Source: Aphis gossypii
Taxonomy: Eukaryota > Arthropoda > Insecta > Hemiptera > Aphididae
Reading direction: 5' to 3'
Length of the DNA: 64,000 bases
NCBI RefSeq assembly: GCF_020184175.1
Contig: NC_065531.1
Location: forward strand, 61,148,806-61,212,805
Shown here one piece after another: positions 50,568 through 63,366 of the stretch; position 1 is the stretch's first letter; the number at the start of each line of letters is the position of its first letter. Below the pieces are notes generated by a model. The model worked only from the letters and a program-made list of their open reading frames with translations. It had not been told where the DNA came from and did no database searches. The position numbers and the translations under genes were made by a program.

Positions 50568-53500
50568 GGAGGGGATTTCGATTGTCTATATTTAGATGAT
50601 ATTTAAATGTAATACATACGTATAGGTTTTATATTATTCCTACCTGTTGTTAGAAATAAAATTCGTCACGTGGAGGCCAGAATTTTGGACATTTCTTCAG
50701 CAGTCGCCGCGTCAACTGCATACATTTTATTATTATACCTATACCTCTATATAGGTACATTGAATTCGATTATTGGGATCGTACCGCATGTCCGTATACC
50801 GCCATACCGTATGCGCTTAAACACAAATATAATATAATATATATATATTATTATAAAATCATTGGAGTCGAGCAGCTATAGCTACTGAAATGTCAACCTC
50901 TTAAATGTTCACACAATACGTTCTCGTCGACTGCTTGAAATTTTCTTCTCGCTTCTCAATCACAACAGTAGGTATTTCACAATGAGTGATTTTGAGGACC
51001 TTCATAGTTCATTGTATTTCTAACATTTCAAGTCAACTGCCGTGGCCTGTAAGAATTGCAGGTTGGTTATTATTCTGAACATAGTTTAGGTATATTATAA
51101 TAATACCTTTAATACATATTATAATACCTAAATAGGTACAATGTACAAATTTACATATATACTACTCAACCAATTTGAAAACTACGAGTACACGAACGAA
51201 ATACGGACAATATAATAAATGTATGAATATCACTTAATCCATGTCTTTACTATTTATTATCTTTCGAAAAGTAAAATTATTTGTGACCATGTACATTAGT
51301 ACGTTAACACAAATTGTTCTAAATAATGATAGTGATAAACACAAACAAATATTTTTAAACCACTATAAACATTTTTTTCAAAACTGTTTATTATTTTACG
51401 TCATTAACGTAATCAAAAAACACTTTGTATAATCTTATGAGCGACTTCTGAATACTATCGATTTATTTTGTAAAATAACTAATAAGTAGGTATTGAAATT
51501 ATTGTCAATCAATTATCATAGTAGTGAAATACAGACAATACTTCAATTTAAAATAAATTGGTACTTTGTTTTTTTTTTCAATTTGGTAATTTACATAACA
51601 ACATGTGACGTACTCATTTACATCATAAATTCACAACAATATTATATCTAAATACCATCATAATATAATGACAATTAACTAATGGGATTGAATAAATTAA
51701 TTGCTATTGCTATATAATGTCTAAGCAGCTATTGAATGCTTTTTTATAATTATAAATATCTACAAATTGATTTTAATTATATTTAAAATATAGATTTTAT
51801 AGAACTTATTAAATACTTATCATAAAAAATTAAAAACTTAGTTAAATCTTTATTTAATATTAAGTAGATACCTATAACAATTTTTTCTGCTTATAAATCA
51901 TTTTACTATTAGAATTTTTATAAGACCAAACCAATTAGGTAGGTAAGTATGTAATATTCATATGTTTACTTTTATTAATAACTAAAATGTTTTAGATTAC
52001 CTAATACCTTTCATGTACAATTTAAAACAATTAATTTTAAATTAATGGGCAGCGCTGGCCGCTGGAGATAATGTTTAATAAGTAGGTATAAATATTAAAT
52101 AATTTGAATTTAAAAAGTTTTGATTAAACTACCACCAAAAAAAAAGTATAATAGAACAATTGTAAAAATTGAAATTTTATAGAATTAACTTGAAAAAATA
52201 ATAAATAAATAAGTAAAGATTTCAGATTCAGAATGATGTTTGTTATGTAATTAATAAAAACAGAATCTTTATTAAAATGAACTGCTCTTCATACTTTTTA
52301 ATTTGTAACCAAATTGTTAAAATTATATATAATACTTAATAACAGTTTATTATTGAGAAATCTACTTAGATAATAACAGTAGGTTGCTTTTGTTGATATT
52401 TTCTATTATCTTATATGTGAATTAATTGTAACAAAACGAAATAAATTAATAAATTAAAGTTAAAATAAATTATCTAGTATTGTTGGCGACTCTGCACAAG
52501 CGTCATTTGAGGAAGGGTACAGAAGTATGTATTTTTCATAGACATATTAAGAAAGTATGTCTATGGCATTTTCCCAACCCTAGATTTTAAAGTACCTTTA
52601 GACCAACTGTCAAGTTTGTATTACGATTTATGAGCTGAGATCAATGGCATTGTTGATTGGACGGGTGGAAGTGCAAGGCGGGTTTTTTAAGTTACCTTTA
52701 AGTTAACTTATGTCCTCCTCTATTGTAAACTTACATGACTCCACTACTATCACGTGAATTATTAATTTGTTTTAGAGTAAGTTTACAGTACAATAGAGCA
52801 GTAAGTTATATGCATGGATACATGTTTCATTCTTTTATTATGATACTACAGCTATCATGCTAAGTAAGCATACACATATGCATATTTTATTTTTCATTAT
52901 TTATTAACGTATTAGCGTCCTATTATAAGTTATTTTTCTTTAGTAACTTAAATATTGAAAACATTTACTGAGAGTGAGGACACTAAATTAACACTTTTTT
53001 AATAGCTTGAAAAATATTATGTATAAATACCTAATTTTATACAAAACAACAAATACAAAATAGTTTTTTTGTAATGATAAATAAAAAAACTCATTTTATG
53101 CTAAAGTCCTCTTAAAGTAGTTAAATTACTTATTTAGAACTTAATTGTAGTTGCATACAGTTCTAATATATTAAAATATTTGATTTTTCTTAATAATTAT
53201 TTAGTTATAATATTATATGATTAATTATGCCTAAATATATCTATATAGTAAAAGTTTAAATGTGTAAGAAAACTAATTATTTAAAGTACAATTACCAAAT
53301 TACAGATTGAAATAAATAAAATAAATTAATTTTCTAAAAAAAATTTAATTTATTTTACAATTTTTATTAAATATTAATAACAAATCAAAATTTAACTGTT
53401 TTTCTGATTTAATATAATATGGTAGCCTTACATCAGAACTTATTACACTAAATAAAAAAATAAGAATTTTTCACATTAAATAAGAAATACTTAAAATATG

Positions 53501-53834
53501 TATTAAAAATATATAGTGTACTTTGCAAGGCAGAGCCGTGCCGTGGGGGGGTCTAGGGGGCATGTGTTCCCGTTTAAACTGTTAAAAGGGAGTACCAACA
53601 ATTTTTTTTTCGAATATTAGGGAGCTAATATTTTTAATTTTTAAGGGCAGGTTAGGTTAGGAAACCTAACCTTGGGAATCCAGAAAGTGGATTTAAAAAT
53701 GTGTACTTTTCAAATAATATGAGCTCTTTCTTAATTTTTATGGTGAATAATTGATAATGGTTGAAATGTTGAAAACTATTGAATAGTGTACAGTCATGTA
53801 ATAAACTGAATGATAGAAAAGTGAAAACAGAATA

Positions 53835-54199
53835 CAGTAGAATCTCGATTATCCATGTTCGAAATTAACCGTACTCTCTCGACTCTTCCGAAAATTTGTT
53901 GGTACCAAAAGTAAAAAAATAGGCACGTAAAAAGGACAAAATGTTATATTATACATTTAGATTAAGAATAATAAAAATAATAATTAATTAAACCATGTGT
54001 AGACTGTGTTATACATAGGTTTAAAAAAATAATAATTACTTCATATTTTAAGCCCTGATAACTTTATAACAAGACAATGTACACACATATTTATATAACA
54101 TTGTTAAATAAATAAATAAATAGTCTTGATTAACTGTGGTTTTCATTTATTTGTGTGATCCCCTCGCCATCATTACCCCAGATAATCGAAGTTATACTG
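53835..54199. mobile_element. 365 bp pogo/Tigger-type MITE
   Basis: The left end reads CAGTAGAATCTCGATTATCC. The right end is the reverse complement of CAGTATAACTTCGATTATCT. These fit the CAGTATAAT..GATTATC style of pogo/Tigger termini. Both sides are flanked by TA (53833-53834 and 54200-54201), the target duplication of Tc1/mariner-pogo elements. No transposase frame is present, so the copy is non-autonomous. Confidence 0.8.
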
Positions 54200-54745
54200 T
54201 ACATCAATTGATAAGCTTACATATTTTAATAAAATAATAAGTATTATCACAGAATATAACAACTATTAACTGTGTGATAAAAGTATTATATTTTAATTGA
54301 TATAAATGTTAAAAAACATGTTCAAAAATAAGTACGTACAATAATAATGTATAGTAGTTTCCATGTGAAACATGTTCATTTATTAGGCTCCTAAGTCTTA
54401 TAATGACATACTCGTCTGATTTATATTGATTTAACAGCATTAAGATAAAATTGATTTAATATTTAAGAAAAGTGCAAATAAAAATAAAAACAAATAATTA
54501 AAATAATTTCAAAGTATTATTCAATTCAGATAAAATTATGTTTATTCATTGTACCTACACCTATATTATAAATATTAATTAGTTATTTTGAAACCTCACA
54601 ATGTGCTATGATGTTAACCTAGCATCCAGTAAATTTTATATTTACTTAAAAAGTTAAAATAAAACTATTTGATAGCTTTTTATATTATACTTTGCCAATT
54701 CTATAAAAAAAAAAAACTTTACTTTGAAAACAATTCAAATCAGAT

Positions 54746-54751
54746 TTTATT
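54746..54751 (-). terminator. Candidate PhK-gamma polyadenylation signal
   Basis: TTTATT on the plus strand gives AATAAA on the minus strand, 229 nt after the PhK-gamma stop codon. Use is inferred from position only. Confidence 0.4.
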
Positions 54752-54979
54752 ATTATTCAACCAATTTATAACAATTATGCTAAAATTAATCACTAGTACC
54801 TACTTAATGATAAATTTATATATAATATTAAACATCAATAATACAACAAAACTAATAAAAAGTTCGCAATGGAAGACATTCATTTAAATAAAACTTAATT
54901 GATTATTTTCATAATATAATTTAACAATACAGTCTCTATATGGACTATCTTAAATATAATAATTACATTACTAAAATAT

Positions 54980-57900
54980 CTATAATGATGGCGATAAATT
55001 ACTCATGTAAATTACTTTTAATTCAGTCTTATGTATATTTTCAAAAAGAGCAGCTCTATTTTGTCCTTCTCCTTTTTTAATCCAGTGTCCATAGACTCTA
55101 AACGCCATCGCATCAGTAAGCTATAAAGTTTTTAAATTATTAGTATAATTTTTAAATAACTTACAACCTTCTTTTGCTTACTTTTCTCAATATTTTATGC
55201 CTGTATGGATCTTGTTTAACCAATTTTATAGAAATCTTACCAGTTGAACATGGTAATAATTGTAATAACCTGACCATCACTCGCACTACTAGGATAGCAT
55301 ATAAAAATTTCTTACGAGCATTAAATGGTCTTACTTTAATTTGTTTAGCCAGTTTTGAAATTTGATTGAATTTTGATGAACTTAAGCTTAATGTTCTTTT
55401 CAGTGGTACAATATCTTGATCAAACATCTAAAATAAAAGTTAATATAAATTTTAATGAAAATTAGGCACATGTGTGGTATGCTATCTATTTTCAATTAAA
55501 CAATGTTGTAGGTACTGCCAAAGGTTCCCAAACCTCTTATTGTATGACCCATTTTGGGATTTTTTTTAGAATTTGGCGATCCACAATATCAATGAATGAC
55601 TTTTTTTTTAGTGAATCAGTTGTTTACAACAAAAAATATATATAAAGATAGATTTAATCAATATACAATATTATTTTTTTTTTAATATTCAAACATAGTG
55701 CGACCCACCAAAAATATAATCGCGACCCACAGTTTGGGAACCAAACGTCCAAATCAAAAGTCTGTTGTACTCTATTATATTCCTCGATAATGATTACTTG
55801 AAATACAATTACAATAATAATAATGATAATCAGTTAATCAGATAGTATATTCAAATGGTTTTATAAGACAATTGTTTAGTCACATCCTTCAATTAAATAA
55901 AAGTAAGAATATTTATGAATATATTTTTGAAGATAGTGTACATGATTGATCATTTTTTGTAGGTACCAATTTTTATACATAAAATGTGACAACTGACAAG
56001 TGTACAAACAATTATTTCCATTTAAAACTGAAATAGTCTAAAAATAACTTACTTTAACATTAAAAAATGGATGTTCCAGTGCTTCATCTACTGTTAACCT
56101 TTCATTTGGGTTCAAAACTAAAAGTTTTCTAATTAAATCTTTTGGTGCCTCTAAAAATATTTACATAAAAAATATTAATTATATTATTTATTTATTTTAT
56201 CAAATAGTTTATTTTAAATTTAGACTAACTATTTTTGTTTACCAGAAATATCTTGCCATTCTGGAGAATTAAAAGTGTATTTTCCTTCCATTATATTCCT
56301 CAACATAATCATCTGTTTACGGTGCCAAAACGGAGGACAACCAATTAATCTACAATGAAATTATACCAATAATAATTTTATTTAAAATGGGAAATATTTT
56401 TTATTTAGATAACTAATAAAATTACTTACAGTGTGTACATAACTACACCACATGCCCACCTAAAAATAAAAAAAAGTTATGATGAATAAAATCATTATTG
56501 GTAACATGGTGGATGTTAATAGTTAGTATTACCAAAATCAAAAAAAAAAAAAACTTATAATGTCATGTTTATATAAATCCATTAATTCGAAGAGCTAGTA
56601 TTATACATGAGTGCATGACTAAAAAACTATATAATGCAATATGCTTCCATTAAAACAGTTTAAATTTTTAAGTTTATACACAGAATTGTCTAACTGATTT
56701 ATCTCAATCTGATACATCTCAGTATTACAATTCTGATTCAGTTATTTCAACTACTTATTTCAAATGTGAATTAACAAATCATTTTAGATAAATTGCATTT
56801 AAATTAAAGAAGTAAACAACCGCTTACACGTATACAACTCAGTGAGTTAACTAATTCAAATAAGAGTTAAATCGGTTAAGCTGTACATATAAACGTAATA
56901 ATAGGCTCATCAGGATATTAGGAATTTCAAGTTAAAACAAAGTTGAAATATGATACTAATATTCCCTAAAAAATTAAACAAATATTGTCCTTATACTCTT
57001 TAAAAAATGAAAAATTATATTTTAAAGCTAATTAAATTTTTTTTATATAAACTTTTAATAATTAGTGAAATTGCAACTTTTTCTAAAAATGATTAAAAGA
57101 CGAAAAACTTAAAATAGAACATACATAAATTCATTGCAACATAATTAACTGAATCTAGAAAAATATACATTATTTAAATTATTTACCACAAGTAAAACTT
57201 TGATTAAAGTTTCAACCCACATTATAATATTATAGGATTAAATAGTTTTTTTTATAATACAAAAAAACAATTTTTAAATATTACTCATTAAAAAGTGTAT
57301 AAAATGTTAAACAAATACATATCCATATTCATAAATTATGTATATTTCAATTATTTTAAAATTAGCTAGGAATTATTTTTAATTTGTTACAATATAACAC
57401 ATACCATACATAATTGAATATTATAAATGTTTAATATTTATAAACATCTAATATCTTACCTATAAATGTATTCATGAATAATTTGAATTAGGAACTAGAC
57501 TTGGCAAACTTTAAATTAATTAAGTATACATAATTAAATACACAGAAGTGCAATTGTAAAACTAAACACAATTTTAAATCAAAACATTTTTAAAAATATA
57601 AAAAAAGAAAAGAAATAAAAATACATATATGTCATACTCAGATATGCTATTGGTGGCAGTTTAACAATATACTTTTTGTCGAAACATTTTCTGTAATTTT
57701 AATTAAATCTCTTTATCCCTATACTCTATTCAAGATAAAAATGAATTTTTTTTAATAAATTATAGTTTTAACTCTGCATCTATACTTCATTCAGAATAAG
57801 AATATACTAGTTATAGGTAGAGTCAGCCTTCATGTTCAGACAGTACAAATATTTCTGGAAATTTTTACTTCCCCTTCAAAAAATGTTATTATTATAATTT

Positions 57901-60372
57901 ATTATACTGCATGATTATATTTAGTAACATGTCACAAAACAAAATTATAAAAAAAACTACAAATTGTCTGGTTATCTATATAATATATTATACACAATAA
58001 CTTATTTCATAATCTAAAAGTATATATGTAAAGAACTTTTTTTTGTTTAGGGGTGACACGGCAAACCCTGAAACCCCCTGGCTGCACTTATTATATTAAA
58101 TTATATAAGCATGACTGATAGGCAAATTATGTAAACAACTGTGCCAGCTGCTGGGAGTGTGGATATATGCGAAAACTTGAAATTTAATTTGTCACCTTGT
58201 GTAATAGGCATTTTATTTTGAAAAGAGTATAGATCCATTGACATACCTTATCACATGTATTTCATGCGGAAGACATAGAAGAATGACAATGGTTAATATA
58301 ATTTTCTATAATTAACAGCCTTATGTCAAATTGTTAAGCTGTAAATTTGGAGCTAAACCTAGGCTCAGTTAGCATGTTCAAGGGTGGTTCATTATTATCT
58401 TGAATAGAATATATTAATTATCTTCAGGACTAATAAAAATGTGAAATTTAAATTAAAAAATTATAACTTTATACTATAAAATATTATTTAACATTTGAAA
58501 TTAAAAAAAAAAAAAAAACATTATCTTTATAAGGGAATTAGTAAGCAATTATATAATAATATTATGTTATATGTAAATAGTTCTATAAAGTATAAATTAT
58601 TGTACTAAAAAAATATTCTGAGCAAAGCTTCACCTATTGAAGATAAGGTTAATTACAAGTTTAAGAAGATTACCAAAATATATAATAGCCTATTTAAGAG
58701 TTAATCTCACTAGAGAAAAATAGACAACACATTTACACATTTTATTTATAAAGTTAACTTAAAATATTCCATTAAAAAAAAGGATATAGTGGATTTCAGA
58801 AATAAAAATTTAAGGCAAAAATAAAAGCTTTGAATATATCATACAGTTACATAAATAAAAATTTTAATGTCAAATTAGTACCTAATAAAATAATTTTAAA
58901 ATTAAATTAGTTTATAATTCTTAATTTTATAATTACAGATCACACGAGAATCCATATCCATCAGCATCATCAAACATATTTACTCTTAATACTTCTGGAG
59001 CTAAATAATTTGGTGTACCACATAAATCTAAAAAAAAAGTTTAATAAATGACAAAAAAAAGAAAAGAAAAATGTACAGAAAAATCGGTAATGGATTAATG
59101 TATGGGAATATTCAATTTCTACAGATGTGTAAATTTAGCAATTAACTATATAACATTTAAATAACAAAAAAATGAACATACTTTAAAATAATTATTATGT
59201 TATTGATATTTAACCAAAGTTGTTTTAAAGGTTGTCGTCATTGTTTTACAACAAATTAAGAAAAACTAGGTATAGAAAAAAAATAAAAATTGACTTCATT
59301 TAACTCAAATTATTAAATTAATCTATGCATTAAAAATTAACTACCTATAAAGCAAATATAGGTACCCATCACTTTACTCAGAATTTAAACATATATATAG
59401 GTATACCTAACATTACAGAAATATCAACAATCAAATAACATAATGGAACAAATAGGTAACAAATTTATAGAATTTTAATAGAAAACATACCAGCACAAAA
59501 TGTCTTAAAAATATTTGGTAGGTAATATGAATCTTTTAAAATATTATAAATATAGAACCTAAAATAATTATATTTTTATAATAATTTCAAATGTTAAACA
59601 TTTAATTTTATAGTTAAGATTGAATTTACTGAATGACAATGAAAAAAATTTACCACTCACATATTATGACATATTAAATTATAGGTAATAAAATATTTAG
59701 ACTCACCTCTGAGTGGTTGATCAGGTTTTACAACACTTGCAAATCCAAAATCAGTAAGTTTTATATCCAGTGCATCGTCAAGCAAAATATTTTCAGGTTT
59801 AATATCTCTATGTACAACACCTTGTCTATGAACATGTTGTAAAGCTTCAAATAATTGTCTCATTATATATCTAGTTTTTTTCTCAGACAATGTCACAACA
59901 TTAGTTAAATAATCAAACAACTCGCCATTTCTGCAAAGTTCAAACACCAAAAATATGAATGTCTCCGACTCAAATACATCATGTAAATGTACTGAAAAAA
60001 ATTTTGAGACATAATTAAATATTTAGTAATTTATATTAGCATAAATAATATAATACTTACTAATATATTGATGTCCAATAACCATTCTTAATATATTGAT
60101 TTCTTCCATGGTAGCTCCTCTATTTTCAGGATCATTACTGAGGTCTATAATTTTAGCGGCAAATTCCATGCCAGTTTCTTTTTCTACACATCGCCGTACA
60201 GTCGAACTAACACCTCTACAGTAAAAAAATTATAAAACTAATATATTTGTTGAACAGTTGATCGTATTAATAAAATAATAACACACCTGCCCAATATTTC
60301 TTTGGGTTCATATCTAGCATAAAATTCTTTGGCTGCATCTTTGTCAGGTAGTTCATCATCTTTGTTGTCCAT
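54980..60372 (-). CDS. PhKgamma: Phosphorylase b kinase gamma catalytic subunit (PhK-gamma)
   Basis: This is the Ser/Thr kinase that phosphorylates glycogen phosphorylase to start glycogen breakdown; it works in a complex with alpha, beta and calmodulin. Nine exons: 60287-60372, 60061-60215, 59707-59991, 58937-59027, 56430-56459, 56243-56349, 56053-56150, 55182-55427 and 54980-55120. They sum to 1239 nt (412 residues; human paralogues are 387 and 406). Kinase landmarks: glycine loop GRGVSSTV (28-35), Lys50 in AAKII, HRDIKPEN with Asp143, DFGF with Asp161, and CGTPNYLAPEV. The C-terminal regulatory part has FNARKKFLYAILVVRVMV, corresponding to the known calmodulin-binding region, then FRVYGHWIKKGEGQNRAALF. 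The activation-loop residue before LCGTP is Asp176, where vertebrate enzymes have Glu. Exon 5 is only 30 nt. Intron 4 is 2.5 kb. Confidence 0.95.
55519..55745 (-). mobile_element. hAT-type MITE in PhK-gamma intron 7, same family as 63124-63342
   Basis: The termini carry AGGTTCCCAAAC on the left and GTTTGGGAACC on the right. Internal blocks GACCCATTTTGGGATTTT, CAATGAATGAC, AGTGAATCAGTTG and GTCGCGATT (reverse) are shared, in opposite orientation, with the copy near 63.2 kb. No transposase is present. The border duplication is unclear for this copy. Confidence 0.75.
56460..58936. other. PhK-gamma intron 4
   Basis: This 2.5 kb intron splits the kinase domain after the CGTPNYLAPEV exon. It is AT-rich with no exon signal. 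A degraded piece of the small hAT MITE family lies at 58050-58090. Confidence 0.6.
58050..58090. repeat. Truncated copy of the 68 bp MITE family
   Basis: The stretch GGGGTGACACGGCAAACCCT followed by GAAACCCCCTGGCTGCACTT lines up with the right two thirds of the MITE at 18450-18517 (GGGGGTAGTGGTACAACCCC, CCCCCCTGGTTGCGCCACTG). The left inverted repeat is missing, so this is a fragment. Confidence 0.5.
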
Positions 60373-61139
60373 TGTTGTCAAGTAATTTTTTGATGTCCAG
60401 TGGATCGGGTTACTATTCCAAATTAAAGAATAATATTAATTTGGTGTAGGTATTCGACAACCTAATTATAAAAACTTGAACGATCTGATACGACTGTGGG
60501 GGACTGGAGGTTCAAAGGTTTAAAAAAATAAATAAAAATACACTGTAAGTTAATGAAATATGTAATCAAAAAAATTGAGATAAAAATATTAAATTATCAT
60601 ATTGAGTAGATAAGAAAAGCTGTTATTGATAACCTGCAATCGGGTGTATTCAGTAAGTTCTTAGACCTATTAATAGTTAATATTTTATTTTTTATAATAT
60701 AAATAAGTACAAAATAAATGATAATAAAATATATATAGACATAATATAGTATATATTAATACATCTTATTTAATACACCTATTATAATAATATAAATTTA
60801 TATTTCGTATTATAATTAAATAGGTACCTGTATACTAATTAATTTAATGAAAACATCATAAAAATATAATCGATGAATACTATTATAATAAGATTAAAAA
60901 ATAAAAATTTTAATCAAAAATTGTTTTACTATTTTATATTAAAAACTAAAATTAAAATAAATGAGTACCACTAACCTACAAACTAGGCATCAAATAATTT
61001 TTCAAGAATCTAACCGATTATAAATTGAACCATTGATTATAGAATAGAAACATAATTATAGTTTATTCTATTATCAATGGTTGATACTTATGAATTTTGT
61101 CTTATTATAATATTATGAGATTAAACAATTTATTATTGT
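60373..61139. other. Spacer between the right-hand gene and PhK-gamma
   Basis: This 0.77 kb stretch must contain the PhK-gamma promoter and 5' UTR. It is AT-rich apart from a slightly less AT-rich patch at 60480-60515 (GACTGTGGGGGACTGGAGGT). No upstream coding exon or TATA element could be supported. Confidence 0.5.
61129..61134 (-). terminator. Polyadenylation signal close to the stop of the right-hand gene
   Basis: AATAAA on the minus strand begins just 5 nt after the TGA stop codon at 61140-61142. The resulting 3' UTR would be very short. Its position supports reading 61140-61540 as a real terminal exon. Confidence 0.5.
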
Positions 61140-61540
61140 TCACATTGAGTTGCCAGCTTTCGTACATAAGTCTATAAATAAACTCATATTTTTATCACGG
61201 AGCCAAGGAATAACACTGTTACATAATTTCAGTGGGTTCTGTAGTTCGATTCTGTTGAAACTGCCAAAATTAGTGTTTATCAAAGTTTCACATTTTTCAA
61301 ACTTTTCAATTTGACATTCATAATTTCCCATGGCATAAACTTTATTTATGAATGTTGAGTAAAATGTTTTTTTTGGAAGTAATTCGCCAAGTACAGTACA
61401 TAATACATAATTTTGTAATGTGATTGAATCCGAATAAAATTTAAAGACATAACGAAGTAATTCCCATTTTGAAAGATTTGTTTTGGAAAACAATTTTGAT
61501 TTTAATTGATCGTTATTAAAACAAATACGTGTATCCCAAC
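61140..61540 (-). CDS. Terminal exon of an unidentified gene (partial)
   Basis: An open frame of 132 complete codons lies behind a strong acceptor (TATTTTTTTAG/GTTGGG, exon start 61540). It ends in TGA at 61140-61142, with AATAAA directly after. The residues are ordinary soluble-protein composition, with many Leu, Lys, Phe and Cys (for example KWELLRYVFKFYSDSITLQN and NPLKLCNSVIPWLRDKNMSL), suggesting helical repeats. I do not recognise the family. Upstream exons should lie at higher coordinates; none was found before the window end, so the preceding intron may exceed 2.4 kb. A one-exon gene relic is the alternative. Confidence 0.55.
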
Positions 61541-62618
61541 CTAAAAAAATATACATACCATATAAAATACTAATAATTACTTATTATTATCTATCAATAA
61601 TCGTTAGTTATAAGTTATAACTCATAATAATTATATATTTATACGTATACATATACATTTGTACATGCTATATTATGCAATTGTGTGAAATACCTACTGA
61701 AATTCTATTTATTATTAATTAACATATAAAACAAAATAATAAGTAATAATAAATATAATATAAATACATAATAATATACTACATATTATACCGCAGGCCA
61801 TATAAAAAATAAGTCTTTTTGTTAAATTGCTGTTTGTAAACTACCTATTATATTTCCCAAAGTTTTATTGTTTTTATAACAGCAGATAGGATTTTTAAGA
61901 ACTACAATCATTATACCCACACATTAATAACCATTAATCAAAGCTCGGAATTCTAGGCATTTCACGTTTGCACTTTTGTTTAGAAAATGTATAAGTATTG
62001 AAATTCTGGTACGATAAAAATTCGATCCAATATCCAATATCCATAATACGTAGATTATAAGTACCTACAACAATTGTTGTTGCATAATTTTATGTATCTA
62101 TTTGTTACCTATTTTTTGTAAGTATTCGCATATTTTAAGTTGAAGAACTTTTAAATGTACCTATATTTCATAAATTTAACGAAATAATTTTTATTTTTTA
62201 CAAATGAATAGTCCAACAAGAAAAATATTAGATATAACATGACAACCATAATTCTACATTTTATATCTTTTGACAAAATAAATTTATTTATCAATCGCTA
62301 TTTTAGAATTACTTTATTGTATTGAGAAATCATAATAGTAATCACTGACCAGCCTACATTATATAATGGCTATACCTATTTATTTTTATCATTGTAATAT
62401 TGTATTATCTTTTATTATAAAGTGATCATTTTATTATTATTATTTTTTTTTTATGTGTGTATTTCAATTAATAAATTGCATATTTTCCAAATTTTTACTT
62501 TAAACAATTTAATTAAAATTAAATTTTTATTTTTTAATGATGTTTTTTTAACGCCTGTATGTGCGCAATTTGAGTACATTTTAGCGCCTATAAAGTTCGC
62601 CGAGCCCTTGGTAATAAG

Positions 62619-63366
62619 TAGGGCGGGGATTTAAACGCCCTTAAAAAAAAAATGCAAAAATGACTTAAAAAACTAAAAAAATGCATTTAAATTATACTTA
62701 TTATAGTTTAAAATTGGAAAAAGAATTTTATTTTTATTTTTATTGTATGGTATTGTTACTACAGTATTTGTTACTTGTTTAGTTCTGGACGTACTAATTG
62801 ATTATTAATTTAGTAATATATACGCTTAGCGAGGTCTAGCTATATTATAAAATTGTTATCGACGATAACTTGTAGTGTTAAATATAGGTACCTAATTTAT
62901 TATTCGTACCGTCGGCGGTTTTCTGAAAGTCTCTGGTTAATCGCAACAGTTTTGGTAATAAATTGGGGAAAATGCTATAAAAACAGTAAAAACTTAGAGC
63001 ATGCACTAAAATCGTCAAATAATGCCCTAAAAATTACTTTAAAATCATCAGTATTACCTAAAACACATTTTATACTTACGGGCCAACGTTTTTCAGAACA
63101 CCAGAAAAAATGATGTCTTACATCAGATAGGTTCTCAAACTGTGGGTCGCGACCCAAAATTGGGTCAGGATTACATTTTTGGTGGGTTGCGTTATATTTT
63201 TGTATTAAAAATAAATATATATATTTTTTGTTGTAAGTAACTGATTCACTAAAAAAAAAGATCATTCATTGTTATTGTGGGGTTGCCAAATCTTAAAAAA
63301 AATCCAAAATGGGTCGTAAAATAAAAAGTTTGGGAACCTCTGCCTTACATAAAAATCCCAGCCCCA
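62619..63366. mobile_element. Old hAT-like non-autonomous element carrying a nested MITE
   Basis: The left end reads TAGGGCGGGGATTTAAA and the right end is the reverse complement of TGGGGCTGGGATTTTTAT, an imperfect inverted repeat. GTAATAAG (62611-62618) and GTAATAAC (63367-63374) match at seven of eight positions, fitting a hAT target duplication. A younger MITE sits inside at 63124-63342. Excluding it, the host element is about 520 bp and non-coding. Confidence 0.6.
63124..63342 (+). mobile_element. 219 bp hAT-type MITE nested in an older element
   Basis: The element starts CAGATAGGTTCTCAAACTGT and ends AAAGTTTGGGAACCTCTG, forming inverted repeats around AGGTTCYCAAACT. Flanking 8 bp TCTTACAT (63116-63123) and CCTTACAT (63343-63350) match at seven positions. 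It belongs to the same family as 55519-55745, in the opposite orientation. Confidence 0.85.

Larger units (their letters stand above)
49441..54979. other. Intergenic region between the Mnt 5' end and the PhK-gamma 3' end
   Basis: The first 1.1 kb is moderately GC-rich, with simple repeats: CGA/ACG triplets near 49816-49836, an inverted repeat near 50118-50155, and a (TG)n run at 50533-50565. From about 50600 it is AT-rich with no coding signal. A palindrome-like pair sharing AGTAAGTTTACA/TATTGTAAACTTAC lies near 52720-52800. A pogo-type MITE is at 53835-54199. The PhK-gamma 3' UTR occupies the last part. Confidence 0.5.

Noticed and set aside
62975..63265. 96-codon minus-strand frame
   Set aside because: It runs across the border of a MITE and its host element; it is a by-product of transposon sequence.
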